Assembly: GCA_009838965.1 (NCBI GenBank)
Contig: VXQP01000078.1
Location: 29,957-93,956 of the forward strand
DNA length: 64,000 bases
Direction of reading: 5' to 3'
Source: Chloroflexota bacterium
GTDB taxonomy: Bacteria; Chloroflexota; Dehalococcoidia; Lucifugimonadales; Australimonadaceae
The position numbers and the translations under genes are program-made. Numbering within the stretch: position 1 is the stretch's first letter; the number at the start of each line of letters is the position of its first letter. This document shows, in pieces, positions 46,688 through 56,399 of the stretch. The notes under the pieces are model-generated. The model was not told the DNA's origin, searched no databases, and worked only from the letters and a program-made list of their open reading frames with translations.

Positions 46688-47323
46688 CTACTCCACGACA
46701 TGAACGCCGAGGGCGAAGCCTGCGTCGTTGGCAAGGGCGGCGACGCTCGTGACCGGCTTCTCGAAGCCAGCGAACGCCCCGCCTGTCACAGTGAAGAGCG
46801 CCGCCTCCGCCGCCGTGCCTGCGTCGAACGCGCTCGACTGGTCGTCCCGCACGTCGTTCGTCTCGTAGGTAGCGACGTAGCGGGCGACGCCGTCCTCCAA
46901 CGGCACCTCCCGAACGACCAGCCCATCGCGCCGCACGACGGCCATCCAGCCGATGTCGCCGCGCAGCGGCACCGCTGCGGCGATGCGCGGGGTGTCGTAG
47001 GCGTCGTGCTCGTAGTCCATCGCGAGCAGCGTCAGCGCCATGGCGTCGCGCACCGGAAGGCCCGCGTTCACCTTCTCGGTGATGGGGTCGGTGTGGGAGC
47101 CGTTCGTGGCGATGGCCCAGTCCCCCGCCAAGCGGAGCGCGTTATAGGAGATGTACGGGCTCTGCTGGAGGTCGCTCTCGAAGCCGGGGCGCGGCACGAT
47201 AACCATCGTTCCCTCACGGTCCACAGCCATGCGGTTCGGGAAGGAGCGGCTGGAGACGCGATAGGCGACGGCGTTGTAGCCGCTGCGCGTCCTGCCCGCT
47301 GCGACGATGCGTCCGACGTACAT
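46688..47323 (-). CDS. purO: IMP cyclohydrolase, PurO (archaeal-type) family
   Basis: MYVGRIVAAGRT...YRVSSRSFPNR...SPYISYNALRL...IATNGSHTDPITEKVNAGLPVRDAMALTLLAMDYEHDAYDTPRIAAAV. Confidence 0.85.
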   Translation of the reverse strand: MYVGRIVAAGRTRSGYNAVAYRVSSRSFPNRMAVDREGTMVIVPRPGFESDLQQSPYISYNALRLAGDWAIATNGSHTDPITEKVNAGLPVRDAMALTLLAMDYEHDAYDTPRIAAAVPLRGDIGWMAVVRRDGLVVREVPLEDGVARYVATYETNDVRDDQSSAFDAGTAAEAALFTVTGGAFAGFEKPVTSVAALANDAGFALGVHVVE

Positions 47324-47335
47324 GCGTTCAGTCCC

Positions 47336-48355
47336 TCATGCCAGGGCTAGACTCGGAGCAACGTCGAGGTCGAGTCCGTGCGCTACCCCCCTGCTGTGCC
47401 GGAAATAGCCCGCCGCGGCGATCATGGAGCCATTGTCCGTGCAGAGACGCGGCGCGGGGATGAGCACGGGCACGTCCACCCGGTCCCGGCATGCCTGCCG
47501 CAGAGGGCCATTCGCGGAGACGCCGCCGCCGAGCACAAGTCCTTTCGCGTCGTACAGGCGCACCGCCTCCGCAGCCTTCGCCGAGATGACGTCCACCACG
47601 GACTCCTGGAACGCCGCCGCGAGCTCAGCGACGATCTCCTGGTCGGGACCTTCCTCCGGCGCGGGGTAAACGCCCATCTCCTGCGCCTTGTGCAGCAGCG
47701 CCGTCTTCAGGCCGGAGAAGCTGAAGTCCAGCGAGCCCCTGAGCCACGCGCGGGGCAGTTGGAAGCTCGGCGTCACGCCCTCGGCGGTACGCTGCACCAC
47801 AGGGCCGCCGGGGAAGCCGAGCCCCAGGAGCCGCGCCGCTTTGTCGAACGCCTCGCCCGAGGCATCGTCGCGAGTGCGCCCCAGTAGTTCGTAGTCGCCG
47901 TGGCCGCGCATCAGGATGAGGTCGGTGTGTGCGCCGGACGCGATGAGCACGATGAGCGGGAAGCCCGGATCGGTGGCGGGGTCGTCGTACTCCAGCCACG
48001 CGGCGTAGGTGTGTCCCTCCAGATGGTGAACGCCCACGAGCGGGAGTCCGCGTGCGAACGCCAGCGCCTTCGCGGCGTTGACGCCTACCATCAGCGCTCC
48101 CGCGAGGCCGGGCCCGTACGTGACGGCGACGGCGCCGATGTCGGCCAGCTCGACCTCGGCCGCGCTCAGCGCTCCCTCTATGACCGGAATGATCTGCAGG
48201 AGGTGCTGGCGCGACGCCACCTCCGGCACGATGCCGCCGTAGCGCGCGTGGAGCGCCACCTGCGACGAGACTGTATCGGACAGCACGCGGCAGCCGTCCT
48301 CCACCACAGCGGCGGCGGTTTCGTCGCAGGAGCTTTCGATACCCAGGATGAGCAT
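47336..48355 (-). CDS. tsaD: tRNA threonylcarbamoyladenosine biosynthesis protein TsaD
   Basis: MLILGIESSCDETAAAVVEDG...GVHHLEGHTYAAWLE...VLGGGVSANGPLRQACRDR. Confidence 0.96.
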   Translation of the reverse strand: MLILGIESSCDETAAAVVEDGCRVLSDTVSSQVALHARYGGIVPEVASRQHLLQIIPVIEGALSAAEVELADIGAVAVTYGPGLAGALMVGVNAAKALAFARGLPLVGVHHLEGHTYAAWLEYDDPATDPGFPLIVLIASGAHTDLILMRGHGDYELLGRTRDDASGEAFDKAARLLGLGFPGGPVVQRTAEGVTPSFQLPRAWLRGSLDFSFSGLKTALLHKAQEMGVYPAPEEGPDQEIVAELAAAFQESVVDVISAKAAEAVRLYDAKGLVLGGGVSANGPLRQACRDRVDVPVLIPAPRLCTDNGSMIAAAGYFRHSRGVAHGLDLDVAPSLALA

Positions 48356-48462
48356 GTCAGCAGAGAAGGGTCTTCGCGTCTCGTCTTATGCTACCATCCC
48401 CGCCATGACAGATAGTTACCGGCGCGGAGCGTTACTCCCGCGGCGGAGAGAGGTTTCCCACG

Positions 48463-49743
48463 ATGTGGAGCGACGTTAGCGCCGCCAGCCTTGTCCTGCT
48501 GGCGGTGTTTCTTTTCCTTTCGGCATTCTTCTCGGGTTCGGAGGCGGCGCTGCTCTCCGTGCAGCGGGTGCGTCTGCGGCGGCTCGTCGCCGACAAGACG
48601 GCGGGAGCCGCGCGCGTCGAGCGCATGGTCGAGCACCCGGAGCGCCTGCTGCCGCCCATCCTGTTCGGCAACAACCTCGTCAACACCGGACTCGCAGCCA
48701 TCGCCACGAGCATCGCGGCGTTACTGATTGCCGACCAGAACCTCGCCGTTATCGTCGCTACGGCCTCTGTAACTGTCGTCCTGCTCATCTTCGGCGAGAC
48801 GATCCCAAAGACCGTTGCCGCGCGGCACGCGGAGCGCGTCTCCATCATTGTCGCGCCAGCCATCCAGGGAGTCAGCTGGGTGCTCAAGCCGGTCTCCTTC
48901 ATCCTTCAGTGGATCAGCCTGCGTATCGCCGGGCTGTTCGGTGGCGGCTCGATCGCACAACTCGTGACCGAGGAGGAGATCAAGGCGATGGTGGAGGTCG
49001 GGAGCGAGTCGGGCGTCGTGGAGCAGGGGGAAGCCGATATCATCCGCCGTGTGCTGAGCTTCGGGGACCGGCGCGTCAGTGAACTGATGACTCCCCGCCC
49101 GGAGATCATCGCGCTGAAGGTTGGCGCAACCATCCGGGACTTCCAAGACCTCTACGGAAGCAACTACCACACCCGCTTCCCCGTGGTACGCGACGAACTC
49201 GACGACATCGTGGGGACGGTCAGCGTCAAGGACGTGATGCGCGCCCTTGCCAACGGAGCCGGCAGAGACTCCGCTGCACCGCTGGAGTCGCGCTCGCCCC
49301 GCTTCGTTCCCGAGACCAAGAGCCTGGACGATCTGTTCGATGAGATGCGCTCCAACGGCGACCCTATCGTGATGGTGGCGGACGAGTACGGCGGGGTCGC
49401 AGGTCTCGTCACGTTCAAGCGGCTCGTGGAGTCCATCGTGGGGAAGGTCGAGGAAGGAGCCGACGGGGAAGGCAACGTGCCGCAGGTCGAGATACTGGAC
49501 GATCGCACCGCCTACCTGGACGGCGGGCTCACCATCGCAGACGCCAACGAGCAGCTGTCGCTGAACCTGCCCAGCGGCGAGTACGAGACCGTCGCGGGTT
49601 TCCTCCTGGAGCAGCTGGGCAGCATACCGGAGGTGGGGGCAGAGGTCGCGTTCGCGAACCTGCACTTCGCCGTGCTGGAGATGCGGGGCGTCCGCATCGG
49701 GCGCGTGCGCGTCACGCGTGAGCCTGACCCGGAAGAGGAATGA
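48463..49743 (+). CDS. Hemolysin/CNNM-family transporter (DUF21 + CBS pair + CorC_HlyC)
   Basis: FFSGSEAALLSVQRVRLRRLV...GNNLVNTGLAAIATS...ELMTPRPEIIALKV...VADEYGGVAGLVTFKRLVESIVGKVEE. Confidence 0.93.
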   Translation: MWSDVSAASLVLLAVFLFLSAFFSGSEAALLSVQRVRLRRLVADKTAGAARVERMVEHPERLLPPILFGNNLVNTGLAAIATSIAALLIADQNLAVIVATASVTVVLLIFGETIPKTVAARHAERVSIIVAPAIQGVSWVLKPVSFILQWISLRIAGLFGGGSIAQLVTEEEIKAMVEVGSESGVVEQGEADIIRRVLSFGDRRVSELMTPRPEIIALKVGATIRDFQDLYGSNYHTRFPVVRDELDDIVGTVSVKDVMRALANGAGRDSAAPLESRSPRFVPETKSLDDLFDEMRSNGDPIVMVADEYGGVAGLVTFKRLVESIVGKVEEGADGEGNVPQVEILDDRTAYLDGGLTIADANEQLSLNLPSGEYETVAGFLLEQLGSIPEVGAEVAFANLHFAVLEMRGVRIGRVRVTREPDPEEE

Positions 49744-50753
49744 CGGTCCCCGGCTCACGCAACGCAACGCGGCGTGTGGCGATGGAGATGCGCCGCGCGC
49801 TCGCCCGCCATCGCGAGCGTCTGAGCAACGGAGTGCTGCTGCTCGCGGTATCAGGGGGCGCAGATTCAATGGCGATGCTGCTCGCCTGTGCCGAGACAGG
49901 CGCACGGACGCGGCGGCGCATGGCCGCGGCACATTTCTCCCACGGACTGCGCCCCTCCGCAGACCGCCGCGAGCGCGCATCCGTGCGGCGGGCCGCCGAG
50001 TCGCTCGGCGTGCCGTTCATGTCGGGCGCGGCACAGTCACCGTCGAACGAGGCCGGAGCGCGCGAAGCCCGTTACCGCTTCCTCGCCGGGGCTGCCGCCG
50101 AACAGGGTGCGGTCGCCGTCCTCACCGCTCACACACAGGACGACCAGGCCGAGACAGTGCTGCTGCGCCTGACACGGGGGAGCGGGCTGCGGGGCGCGGG
50201 CGCGATCCGCGAGTGCTCCGAGCACAGCGTGGACGGTCAGACACTGACGCTACTTCGTCCGCTGCTGCATGTCACCCGCGCCGATACGGAGGCCGTCTGC
50301 GCGGAATCCGGCATCCGCCCTGCCCGCGACGCGACGAACAGGTCGCTTCGCTACGCCCGGAACCGCGTCCGCTTGCGCGTGCTGCGCGAACTCACAGAGC
50401 TGAACCCGCACGTCCGCGCGGCGCTCGCAGGTTTCGCCGAGCGCGCAGCCGATGACGATGCGCTGCTCGACCAGCTTGCCGCTGGCGCCGTCAGCGAAGT
50501 CGAGGAGCGTTCTGCATCGGCGGTGTCGTGGCCGAAGAGCGCGCTGCGGACGCTGCCGCCCGCGCTGTTGCCGCGCGTGCTGGAGCGGGCATGGCGCTCG
50601 CTGCACGGTGACGGCGCGACGCTCGGACACCGGAAGCTGGCGCAAGCCGCGCATGTCGTGGCAAGGGGCGGTCGGCTATCGCTGGGAAGAGACGGGGAAT
50701 TACAGGTGGGGCCGGGGCCGCTGGCCCGGATGAGCGTGCAACGGGAGCAGTAA
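49740..50753 (+). CDS. tilS: tRNA(Ile)-lysidine synthase
   Basis: LLAVSGGADSMAMLLACAETG...TAHTQDDQAETVLLRLTRGSGLRGAGAI; ATGA overlap with previous gene. Confidence 0.94.
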   Translation: MTVPGSRNATRRVAMEMRRALARHRERLSNGVLLLAVSGGADSMAMLLACAETGARTRRRMAAAHFSHGLRPSADRRERASVRRAAESLGVPFMSGAAQSPSNEAGAREARYRFLAGAAAEQGAVAVLTAHTQDDQAETVLLRLTRGSGLRGAGAIRECSEHSVDGQTLTLLRPLLHVTRADTEAVCAESGIRPARDATNRSLRYARNRVRLRVLRELTELNPHVRAALAGFAERAADDDALLDQLAAGAVSEVEERSASAVSWPKSALRTLPPALLPRVLERAWRSLHGDGATLGHRKLAQAAHVVARGGRLSLGRDGELQVGPGPLARMSVQREQ

Positions 50754-50767
50754 GGGCCCCTACCGCG

Positions 50768-51508
50768 CTACCTGCGGCGGAAGATGTCCCAGAAGCTCGA
50801 ACGAGGCTCCGGAGGTGGAGAGCCTATATTCGCGTCCGCCTCGTCCACGAGCCTACCGATCGCGTCCTCCATCTCCTCCGGCTCATCCGCTTCCGCTTCG
50901 GTTTCAGGTTCGGCAGCGGCAGGCACTGCTTCGGGCTCAGGAGGTGGTGCAAACATCTGCGTGGGCGCCTCAGTCCGTGGCTCAGGCTGGCCGCCCCACC
51001 GTAGTTCGTAGATGCGCTGCATCGCGGTGTAGACCGACTCGCGCGCGGCGGCTGATTGCAACGGCAGGGCGATGGCATGGCCCGGCGCGTACAGTTGCAG
51101 GGACCCCGCGTTGTCCGGGAACGCCCAGCCGGTCAGCATGTAGATGCCCACAAGGATGGGCAGCCCGCCCAGGATGACCGAGAGCACCTGTATCTCGAGG
51201 ATGAACCAGCTCAGGCCTCCAAGGATCAGGCCGGCAGCGACCAGCACGATGCCCTGCCCCAGCTTTTCGAACGAGCGCCCATTGTCGGCGACTTCCATAG
51301 CGGCGAGTTCGCGGAGCGGGAACATACTCACGACCCGGGCGCCGTCGGCAACACCGTCACGTACCACGCGTTCATTCGTAACAACGAGAGCGTCGGTGCG
51401 CGGGGCAGGTTCGGCGACGAGCCCACCCTGGGCGTCGAATACGACCTCAACGGTTTCGCCCTGCATGAGCGGTACCTGAGGAGCGGCGTTTGCGGAGGAA
51501 TCCACCAT
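50768..51508 (-). CDS. Hypothetical membrane protein with acidic C-terminal region
   Basis: Two central hydrophobic segments (GIVLVAAGLILGGLSWFI; VLSVILGGLPILVGIYML), E/P/A-rich C-terminus. Confidence 0.6.
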   Translation of the reverse strand: MVDSSANAAPQVPLMQGETVEVVFDAQGGLVAEPAPRTDALVVTNERVVRDGVADGARVVSMFPLRELAAMEVADNGRSFEKLGQGIVLVAAGLILGGLSWFILEIQVLSVILGGLPILVGIYMLTGWAFPDNAGSLQLYAPGHAIALPLQSAAARESVYTAMQRIYELRWGGQPEPRTEAPTQMFAPPPEPEAVPAAAEPETEAEADEPEEMEDAIGRLVDEADANIGSPPPEPRSSFWDIFRRR

Positions 51509-51562
51509 CGAGGAGCTAGCATACGGGCGGGGACATACCGGGTCAACGAGACAGGGATGCGG

Positions 51563-51952
51563 CTATTCACGCACACGGACATAACGGCGCAGCTTCTCAT
51601 AGGTGCCGGGGCCGATGCCGGAGACCGCCATGATCTGGTCGATGCGGATGAAGGGGCCGTTCTCTTCGCGGTACGCGACGATACGTCCGGCGAGTGTCTC
51701 ACCGATGCCGGGAAGCTCCATCAGCCCCTGTACCGAGGCCGTGTTGAGGTTCACTGAAAGCGCCGCTTCGCCGGTCGGGCCCGGGCCAGCGCCAGACGCG
51801 TCCGGCAGCGCGGAGACGTTCGCCGCAGGCGTGGGCCGCGTAATCTCGACACCGGGGCTGGGCTCCGGCGCAACCACGAACCAGGCTGCACCGGCGAACG
51901 TGAGGAGCGCGATGAGGCTGAGGGCGATGCGATAGGTACTGCGCCAGTCCAT
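51563..51952 (-). CDS. ComEA-like helix-hairpin-helix DNA-binding protein
   Basis: N-terminal TM, then SVNLNTASVQGLMELPGIGETLAGRIVAYREENGPFIRIDQIMAVSGIGPGTYEKLRRYVRV. Confidence 0.9.
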   Translation of the reverse strand: MDWRSTYRIALSLIALLTFAGAAWFVVAPEPSPGVEITRPTPAANVSALPDASGAGPGPTGEAALSVNLNTASVQGLMELPGIGETLAGRIVAYREENGPFIRIDQIMAVSGIGPGTYEKLRRYVRVRE

Positions 51953-51985
51953 ACTGGCACAAATGTACCAGATACGCAGGTATCC

Positions 51986-52705
51986 TTAGCGGCGGAAGTT
52001 AATCCGCCGGAACAGCTCCGCGTAGGTGAGATCGTAGCCGTGCTCAGCCGCGCGTTCGGCGGCCGCCTCGGCGCGGCGCTTCACGAACCCCTCGATGCGC
52101 ACCGTGTCCGAGGAGAGCTGGCTCTCGTGCGCGGCAAGCGCCTGCATCTTGGTCTCGATGACGTCCGCGATGTCGACGACCACGTCCGGTCTCTCTGAAC
52201 CCCAGAGCAGGACGGAGCCTACCTTGTGCGGTTCCAAGCCCCATACGAGGTGCTCCGGGTAGTGCAGCCGGTCGCGAGCGTAGGGGAAGCAGGCATCCAT
52301 CGCCACCCGGCCTGAGATGCGGTGGTCGCGATGGCCGTGCCCTTCATTCCGGACGGGGTCCGTCGCCAGCACCACGTCGGGCTTCCACCGCCGGATCTGC
52401 TCCACGAGCCGTCCACGGAACTCCCGCGTGTCCTCCAACTCGCCGTCGCCGTAGCGGAGGAAGACCACTTCTTCCGCGCCCGCCGTCGCTGCCGCCTTGA
52501 GCTGCTCCTCCTCGCGTATCGCAGCGAGGCGCTCGCTCGTCATCTCCGGGTCGGACGTGCCCTTGTCGCCGTTGGTACAGATGACGTAGAGGATGCGGCT
52601 GCCATCACGCGACCATTTGGCAACGCTGCCTCCCGGGCCGGACTCGCCATCGTCGGGGTGTGGTATCACGAGCATGGCCCGTTCGGGGGTGTCGATCGTC
52701 TCCAT
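51986..52705 (-). CDS. PIG-L family deacetylase (MshB/BshB-like fold)
   Basis: AMLVIPHPDDGESGPGGSVAKW...DPVRNEGHGHRDHRISGRVAMDA zinc motifs. Confidence 0.9.
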   Translation of the reverse strand: METIDTPERAMLVIPHPDDGESGPGGSVAKWSRDGSRILYVICTNGDKGTSDPEMTSERLAAIREEEQLKAAATAGAEEVVFLRYGDGELEDTREFRGRLVEQIRRWKPDVVLATDPVRNEGHGHRDHRISGRVAMDACFPYARDRLHYPEHLVWGLEPHKVGSVLLWGSERPDVVVDIADVIETKMQALAAHESQLSSDTVRIEGFVKRRAEAAAERAAEHGYDLTYAELFRRINFRR

Positions 52706-52761
52706 GCGTCTCCGTGGGGTCGATTGGGGTCTGGCAAGATGATACGCTTTCCGCCGCGCTC

Positions 52762-53661
52762 ATGCCGAACCCTCCGACCATACGCTCCTACACGCCCGAC
52801 GATCTGGAGGCGCTCGGCGCGCTCCGGCTCGGGCACGCGCCTTCGCCCACCGAAGGGGCAGCACTCGCACGCTGGCTGGCACAGCCCAACATCGACGCCA
52901 AGCGCGACTGCATGCTCGCATTCAACGACGACGGCGCGCCAGCAGGCTTCGCCATCCTCATCCGCGAGCCCGCCATCAGGAGGGGCGTGGTGGAGGTGAA
53001 CGGCAGCAACCAGCACCGAGGAGGCGGTGCGGGTGACGCGCTGCTGCGGGAGGTGTACGAGCGCGGACGCGCAGCGGGGCTGGACGTGGTGCAGGTGGAT
53101 GTGCCGGAGTCCGACGAAGCACGCCGGAAGGCGTTCGCGGAACGAGGCTGGGCGCACATCCGCACGCACCTCCACCTGCGCAGAGAGGGAACGGAACGGA
53201 CGAACGTCCCCGCGCCGAACGGCATGACGCTCCGCCTCGCCGAACCCGTCGACGCACCGGCAGTCACTGACGTGCAGAACACCGCGTTCACCGGCAGCTG
53301 GGGCTACGCGCCCAATACGCCAGCCGAGATCGCGTACCGCATCTTCGAGCTGCCGGACCTGCGCCCCGATCCCGTCGTGCTGTTGGAGGAAGACGGCGCG
53401 CTCGTCGGCTACTGCTGGTGCCACCGCGAGGCGGAGGACGCGCCGGGCATCGTCGGGATGGTCGGCGTGCTGCCCGGACGGCAGGGGAAGGGGCTGGGAC
53501 GTGCGGTGACTGGCGCAGGGATGGACGCGCTGCTGGAACTCGGTTCCCCAAGCCTCGAGATCACGGTAGACAGCGAGAACCCGCCCGCCATCCGTGTCTA
53601 CGAGAGCCTCGGCTTCGTGCTGGACTGGCGGTCGTTCTGGTACGAGTTGCGGCTGACCTGA
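52762..53661 (+). CDS. Tandem GNAT acetyltransferase (MshD-like two-domain architecture)
   Basis: Two GNAT-like halves; C-terminal VGMVGVLPGRQGKGLGRAVTGAGMDALLELGSPSLEITVDSENPPAIRVYESLGFVLDWRSFWYEL. Confidence 0.85.
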   Translation: MPNPPTIRSYTPDDLEALGALRLGHAPSPTEGAALARWLAQPNIDAKRDCMLAFNDDGAPAGFAILIREPAIRRGVVEVNGSNQHRGGGAGDALLREVYERGRAAGLDVVQVDVPESDEARRKAFAERGWAHIRTHLHLRREGTERTNVPAPNGMTLRLAEPVDAPAVTDVQNTAFTGSWGYAPNTPAEIAYRIFELPDLRPDPVVLLEEDGALVGYCWCHREAEDAPGIVGMVGVLPGRQGKGLGRAVTGAGMDALLELGSPSLEITVDSENPPAIRVYESLGFVLDWRSFWYELRLT

Positions 53662-53669
53662 GCCGCCCT

Positions 53670-54845
53670 TCACCCATTAAGGCGCGCCGACACCACCTGC
53701 TCGTAGACCTCCGCGAGGCGGGCGGCGGACGCGTCCCAGGTGAAGCGACGCGCCTGCGCTGCGCCCGCCTCGCCCATGCGCTGCGCAAGCAGAGGGTCGC
53801 CCAGCATGGCGTCGAACGCTTCCGCCAGCGCTGCGGCGTCTCCCGGCTTGCAGAGCAATCCGCTCTCGCCATGACGCACGAGCTCCCGCAAGCCCCCTGT
53901 ATCGGACGCCGCCACCGGAATACCGCACGCCATCGCCTCGAGCGCCACGAGCCCGAACGTCTCGTGTAGCGACGGCACGGCGCACACATCGGCGGCGGCG
54001 TAGTACGAAGGCAACTCACGCTGCGGGACGGCCGCACGCCAGTCCAGCAGACCACTCACCTCGCTCGCTCGCGCCGTCTCCCGCAGCCACTCCGTCCCCG
54101 GTTCTCCTTCCCTGCCGCCGACGACGAGCAACCGGACGTCTTGCGACGTATCGAGGAGAGCGATTGCCCGCACGAGCACGTCGGTGCCCTTGAACGGCTC
54201 GATGCGCCCCACGGAGAGCACGACGCGCTCGTCGCCTCCAATGCCGAGCGCGGCCCGCGCCTCTGCGCGCGGCTGCGGCCCGAAGAGAGTCGTGTCCACG
54301 CCCATCGGCACGGCATGCGTCCTGTCAGGCGCAAGCCCGAACAGATCACAGAGCGAGGCGGACTCCGCCTCCGTGAAGGTGACGACGGCGTCGGAGCGCC
54401 GTATCGCGTCGGCCTCCGCGTACTTGCGCGGCTCCGGCTCGGGAGCGCCGCCGGCGCGCTCCTTGATGACAGCGATGGTGTGTCCGGTGAAGACGTGCGG
54501 CACGCCGAGGCGCTCCGCGAGCCGCAGACCCGGCTCGGCTGACGTCCAGTAGTGACTGTGGACGAGGGCGTAGTCCACGCCGGTTTCGTCGACGGCAGCG
54601 AGCAGGTCGTCCGCGAAGCCCGGCGCGTCTTCGGCGGCGACATGGGTTACGCGCGGAGGTTCCTGCTCGAAGGAGCCCGGGCATGGCCCGTCGGAAGCGG
54701 CGTAGACGTCCATCCACACGCCCGCGTCCGTCAGCGCCTGCATCATGCTGCGCAGGAAGACGCTCATCCCGCCTGCCGAACCCGCGCCGGGGGCAGCGAA
54801 GGGAGAGCCGTGGGCGGAAACGCAGGCGACGCGCAACGCGCTCAT
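53670..54845 (-). CDS. GT4 glycosyltransferase, MshA/sucrose-phosphate-synthase-like
   Basis: SAHGSPFAAPGAGSAGGMSVFLRSM...LVHSHYWTSAEPGLRLAERLGVPHVFTGHTIAVIKE...LSVGRIEPFKGTDVLVRA...PSLHETFGLVALEAMACGIPVAASDTGGLRELV. Confidence 0.9.
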   Translation of the reverse strand: MSALRVACVSAHGSPFAAPGAGSAGGMSVFLRSMMQALTDAGVWMDVYAASDGPCPGSFEQEPPRVTHVAAEDAPGFADDLLAAVDETGVDYALVHSHYWTSAEPGLRLAERLGVPHVFTGHTIAVIKERAGGAPEPEPRKYAEADAIRRSDAVVTFTEAESASLCDLFGLAPDRTHAVPMGVDTTLFGPQPRAEARAALGIGGDERVVLSVGRIEPFKGTDVLVRAIALLDTSQDVRLLVVGGREGEPGTEWLRETARASEVSGLLDWRAAVPQRELPSYYAAADVCAVPSLHETFGLVALEAMACGIPVAASDTGGLRELVRHGESGLLCKPGDAAALAEAFDAMLGDPLLAQRMGEAGAAQARRFTWDASAARLAEVYEQVVSARLNG

Positions 54846-54854
54846 CTCCGGCGC

Positions 54855-55823
54855 TTAGCGCGTCACGACGATGCGATGGATGCGCCCGTCTACCGCACCG
54901 AGGTGGTACTTGTAGTGCTCCGCGCCTCTGAGCAGATCGAAGTACGTGAGCCCGCTCTCTATCGCATCCTTGATGCAGAGCGCCTTGAGCATGAGCCCCG
55001 TGGCGAGATGGTCATAGCCGTGGCGGTAGCCGCTGTTGTAGAGGAGCCGCCTGCCTGCATAGTCGAACGAGAGAACGGCGGCTGCGGCGGGGTCATCGCC
55101 TACCTCCAGCAGGAAGAGGCGCAGATACCCTGCCTCGAACATGCGGTCCGTCATGCGCTGGAAGAACGCCTCGCGCGCGGGGTTGAGGAACTCACGCTTC
55201 TCCGCCCGGCTCTCCGCCATCACCTCCTGGAAGAGCGCCAGATCGCGTTCGAGCGTCTCAGCGTCAGCGAGCCGCACACGCACCTGACCAGCGGACTCCA
55301 GCCGTCGCAGCTTGCGCCGCAGTTCGTGCCGGTCCTTCTTCCGCAAGCCCGCGAGGTAGGCGTCCCACGACTCCGGCAGTGTCACGCCGGGCACCACGTC
55401 CTCCTCCTCGATCACAATGGCGTAGCCGCGCTCGCGGGCCGCCTGCGGGAGAAGGGTCAACGTCGGTGACCACTCCGGCACGGAGGAAAGCTCCATCGTG
55501 CGCCACGGTTCACTCTCCAGGCAATCGAACAGTTCGAAGTAGAACGCGGGGTCCGGAGCGATGAAATCGTGGTAATCGAAGAGGTCGGTGCCGCCAACGA
55601 AGGTGATGCGCCCGCTGCTCAACTGCAGCGGCGCGAGTCCAAGGGGAGCGTCGGGCGGGCCAACGGTGATGAGCCGCAACTCCTCATCGCGGCCGAATTC
55701 GTCCCACCACGCCTCCTGCCACTCCGGCGTCATGAAGATAGTGCTCCAAGGCAGACGGCCCAGCAGTTCCCGCCAGACCGCACGGACGGGCGCGAACGAC
55801 CTCGTTGCCTCGGCGCAGGTCAA
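54855..55823 (-). CDS. FemAB/BioF2-like (CelD-type) GNAT-fold acyltransferase
   Basis: [18 protein letters not shown]...[17 protein letters not shown]...[68 protein letters not shown]; probable TTG start overlapping folE stop. Confidence 0.85.
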   Translation of the reverse strand: MTCAEATRSFAPVRAVWRELLGRLPWSTIFMTPEWQEAWWDEFGRDEELRLITVGPPDAPLGLAPLQLSSGRITFVGGTDLFDYHDFIAPDPAFYFELFDCLESEPWRTMELSSVPEWSPTLTLLPQAARERGYAIVIEEEDVVPGVTLPESWDAYLAGLRKKDRHELRRKLRRLESAGQVRVRLADAETLERDLALFQEVMAESRAEKREFLNPAREAFFQRMTDRMFEAGYLRLFLLEVGDDPAAAAVLSFDYAGRRLLYNSGYRHGYDHLATGLMLKALCIKDAIESGLTYFDLLRGAEHYKYHLGAVDGRIHRIVVTR

Positions 55824-56389
55824 TGCAGTCCCTCCTGCAGCAGGCTCAACGCCTCGGCCCGCGTCGCCTGGTCCGATACGAAGACGCCGCGCAGCGCGGA
55901 CGTGACGATGGACGTGCCCGGCTTGCGGACGCCGCGCATGGACATGCACAGGTGCTCGGCGCGCATCACCACCGCGACGCCTGAGGGCTCGACCGTCTCC
56001 ATGATGGCGTCCGCTATCTGGGACGTGAGACGCTCCTGCACCTGCGGGCGCTTCGCGAAGATGTCCACGGCGCGCGCGAGCTTGCTGATCCCAACGATCT
56101 TCCCATGCGGGATGTAGGCGACGTGCGCCGTACCGAAGAACGGGAGGAGGTGATGTTCGCAGAGCGAGTAGAACGGCATGTCGCGCATCAGCACCATCTC
56201 CTGGTGCGACTCGTCGAACTGCACGGAGAGCACTTCCCTCGCGTCCTGATCGATGCCCTCCGATATCTCCTCGTACATCCGTGCGACGCGCTCCGGAGTG
56301 TCACGCAGCCCTTCGCGTTGCGTATCCTCGCCTATGGCTAGCAGCAGTTCGCGGATGGCATGCTCCACTCTGGCCGAGTCTATCGTCAA
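55820..56389 (-). CDS. folE: GTP cyclohydrolase I
   Basis: [28 protein letters not shown]...[50 protein letters not shown]. Confidence 0.97.
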   Translation of the reverse strand: MTIDSARVEHAIRELLLAIGEDTQREGLRDTPERVARMYEEISEGIDQDAREVLSVQFDESHQEMVLMRDMPFYSLCEHHLLPFFGTAHVAYIPHGKIVGISKLARAVDIFAKRPQVQERLTSQIADAIMETVEPSGVAVVMRAEHLCMSMRGVRKPGTSIVTSALRGVFVSDQATRAEALSLLQEGLH

Positions 56390-56399
56390 CGTCTCCTCC

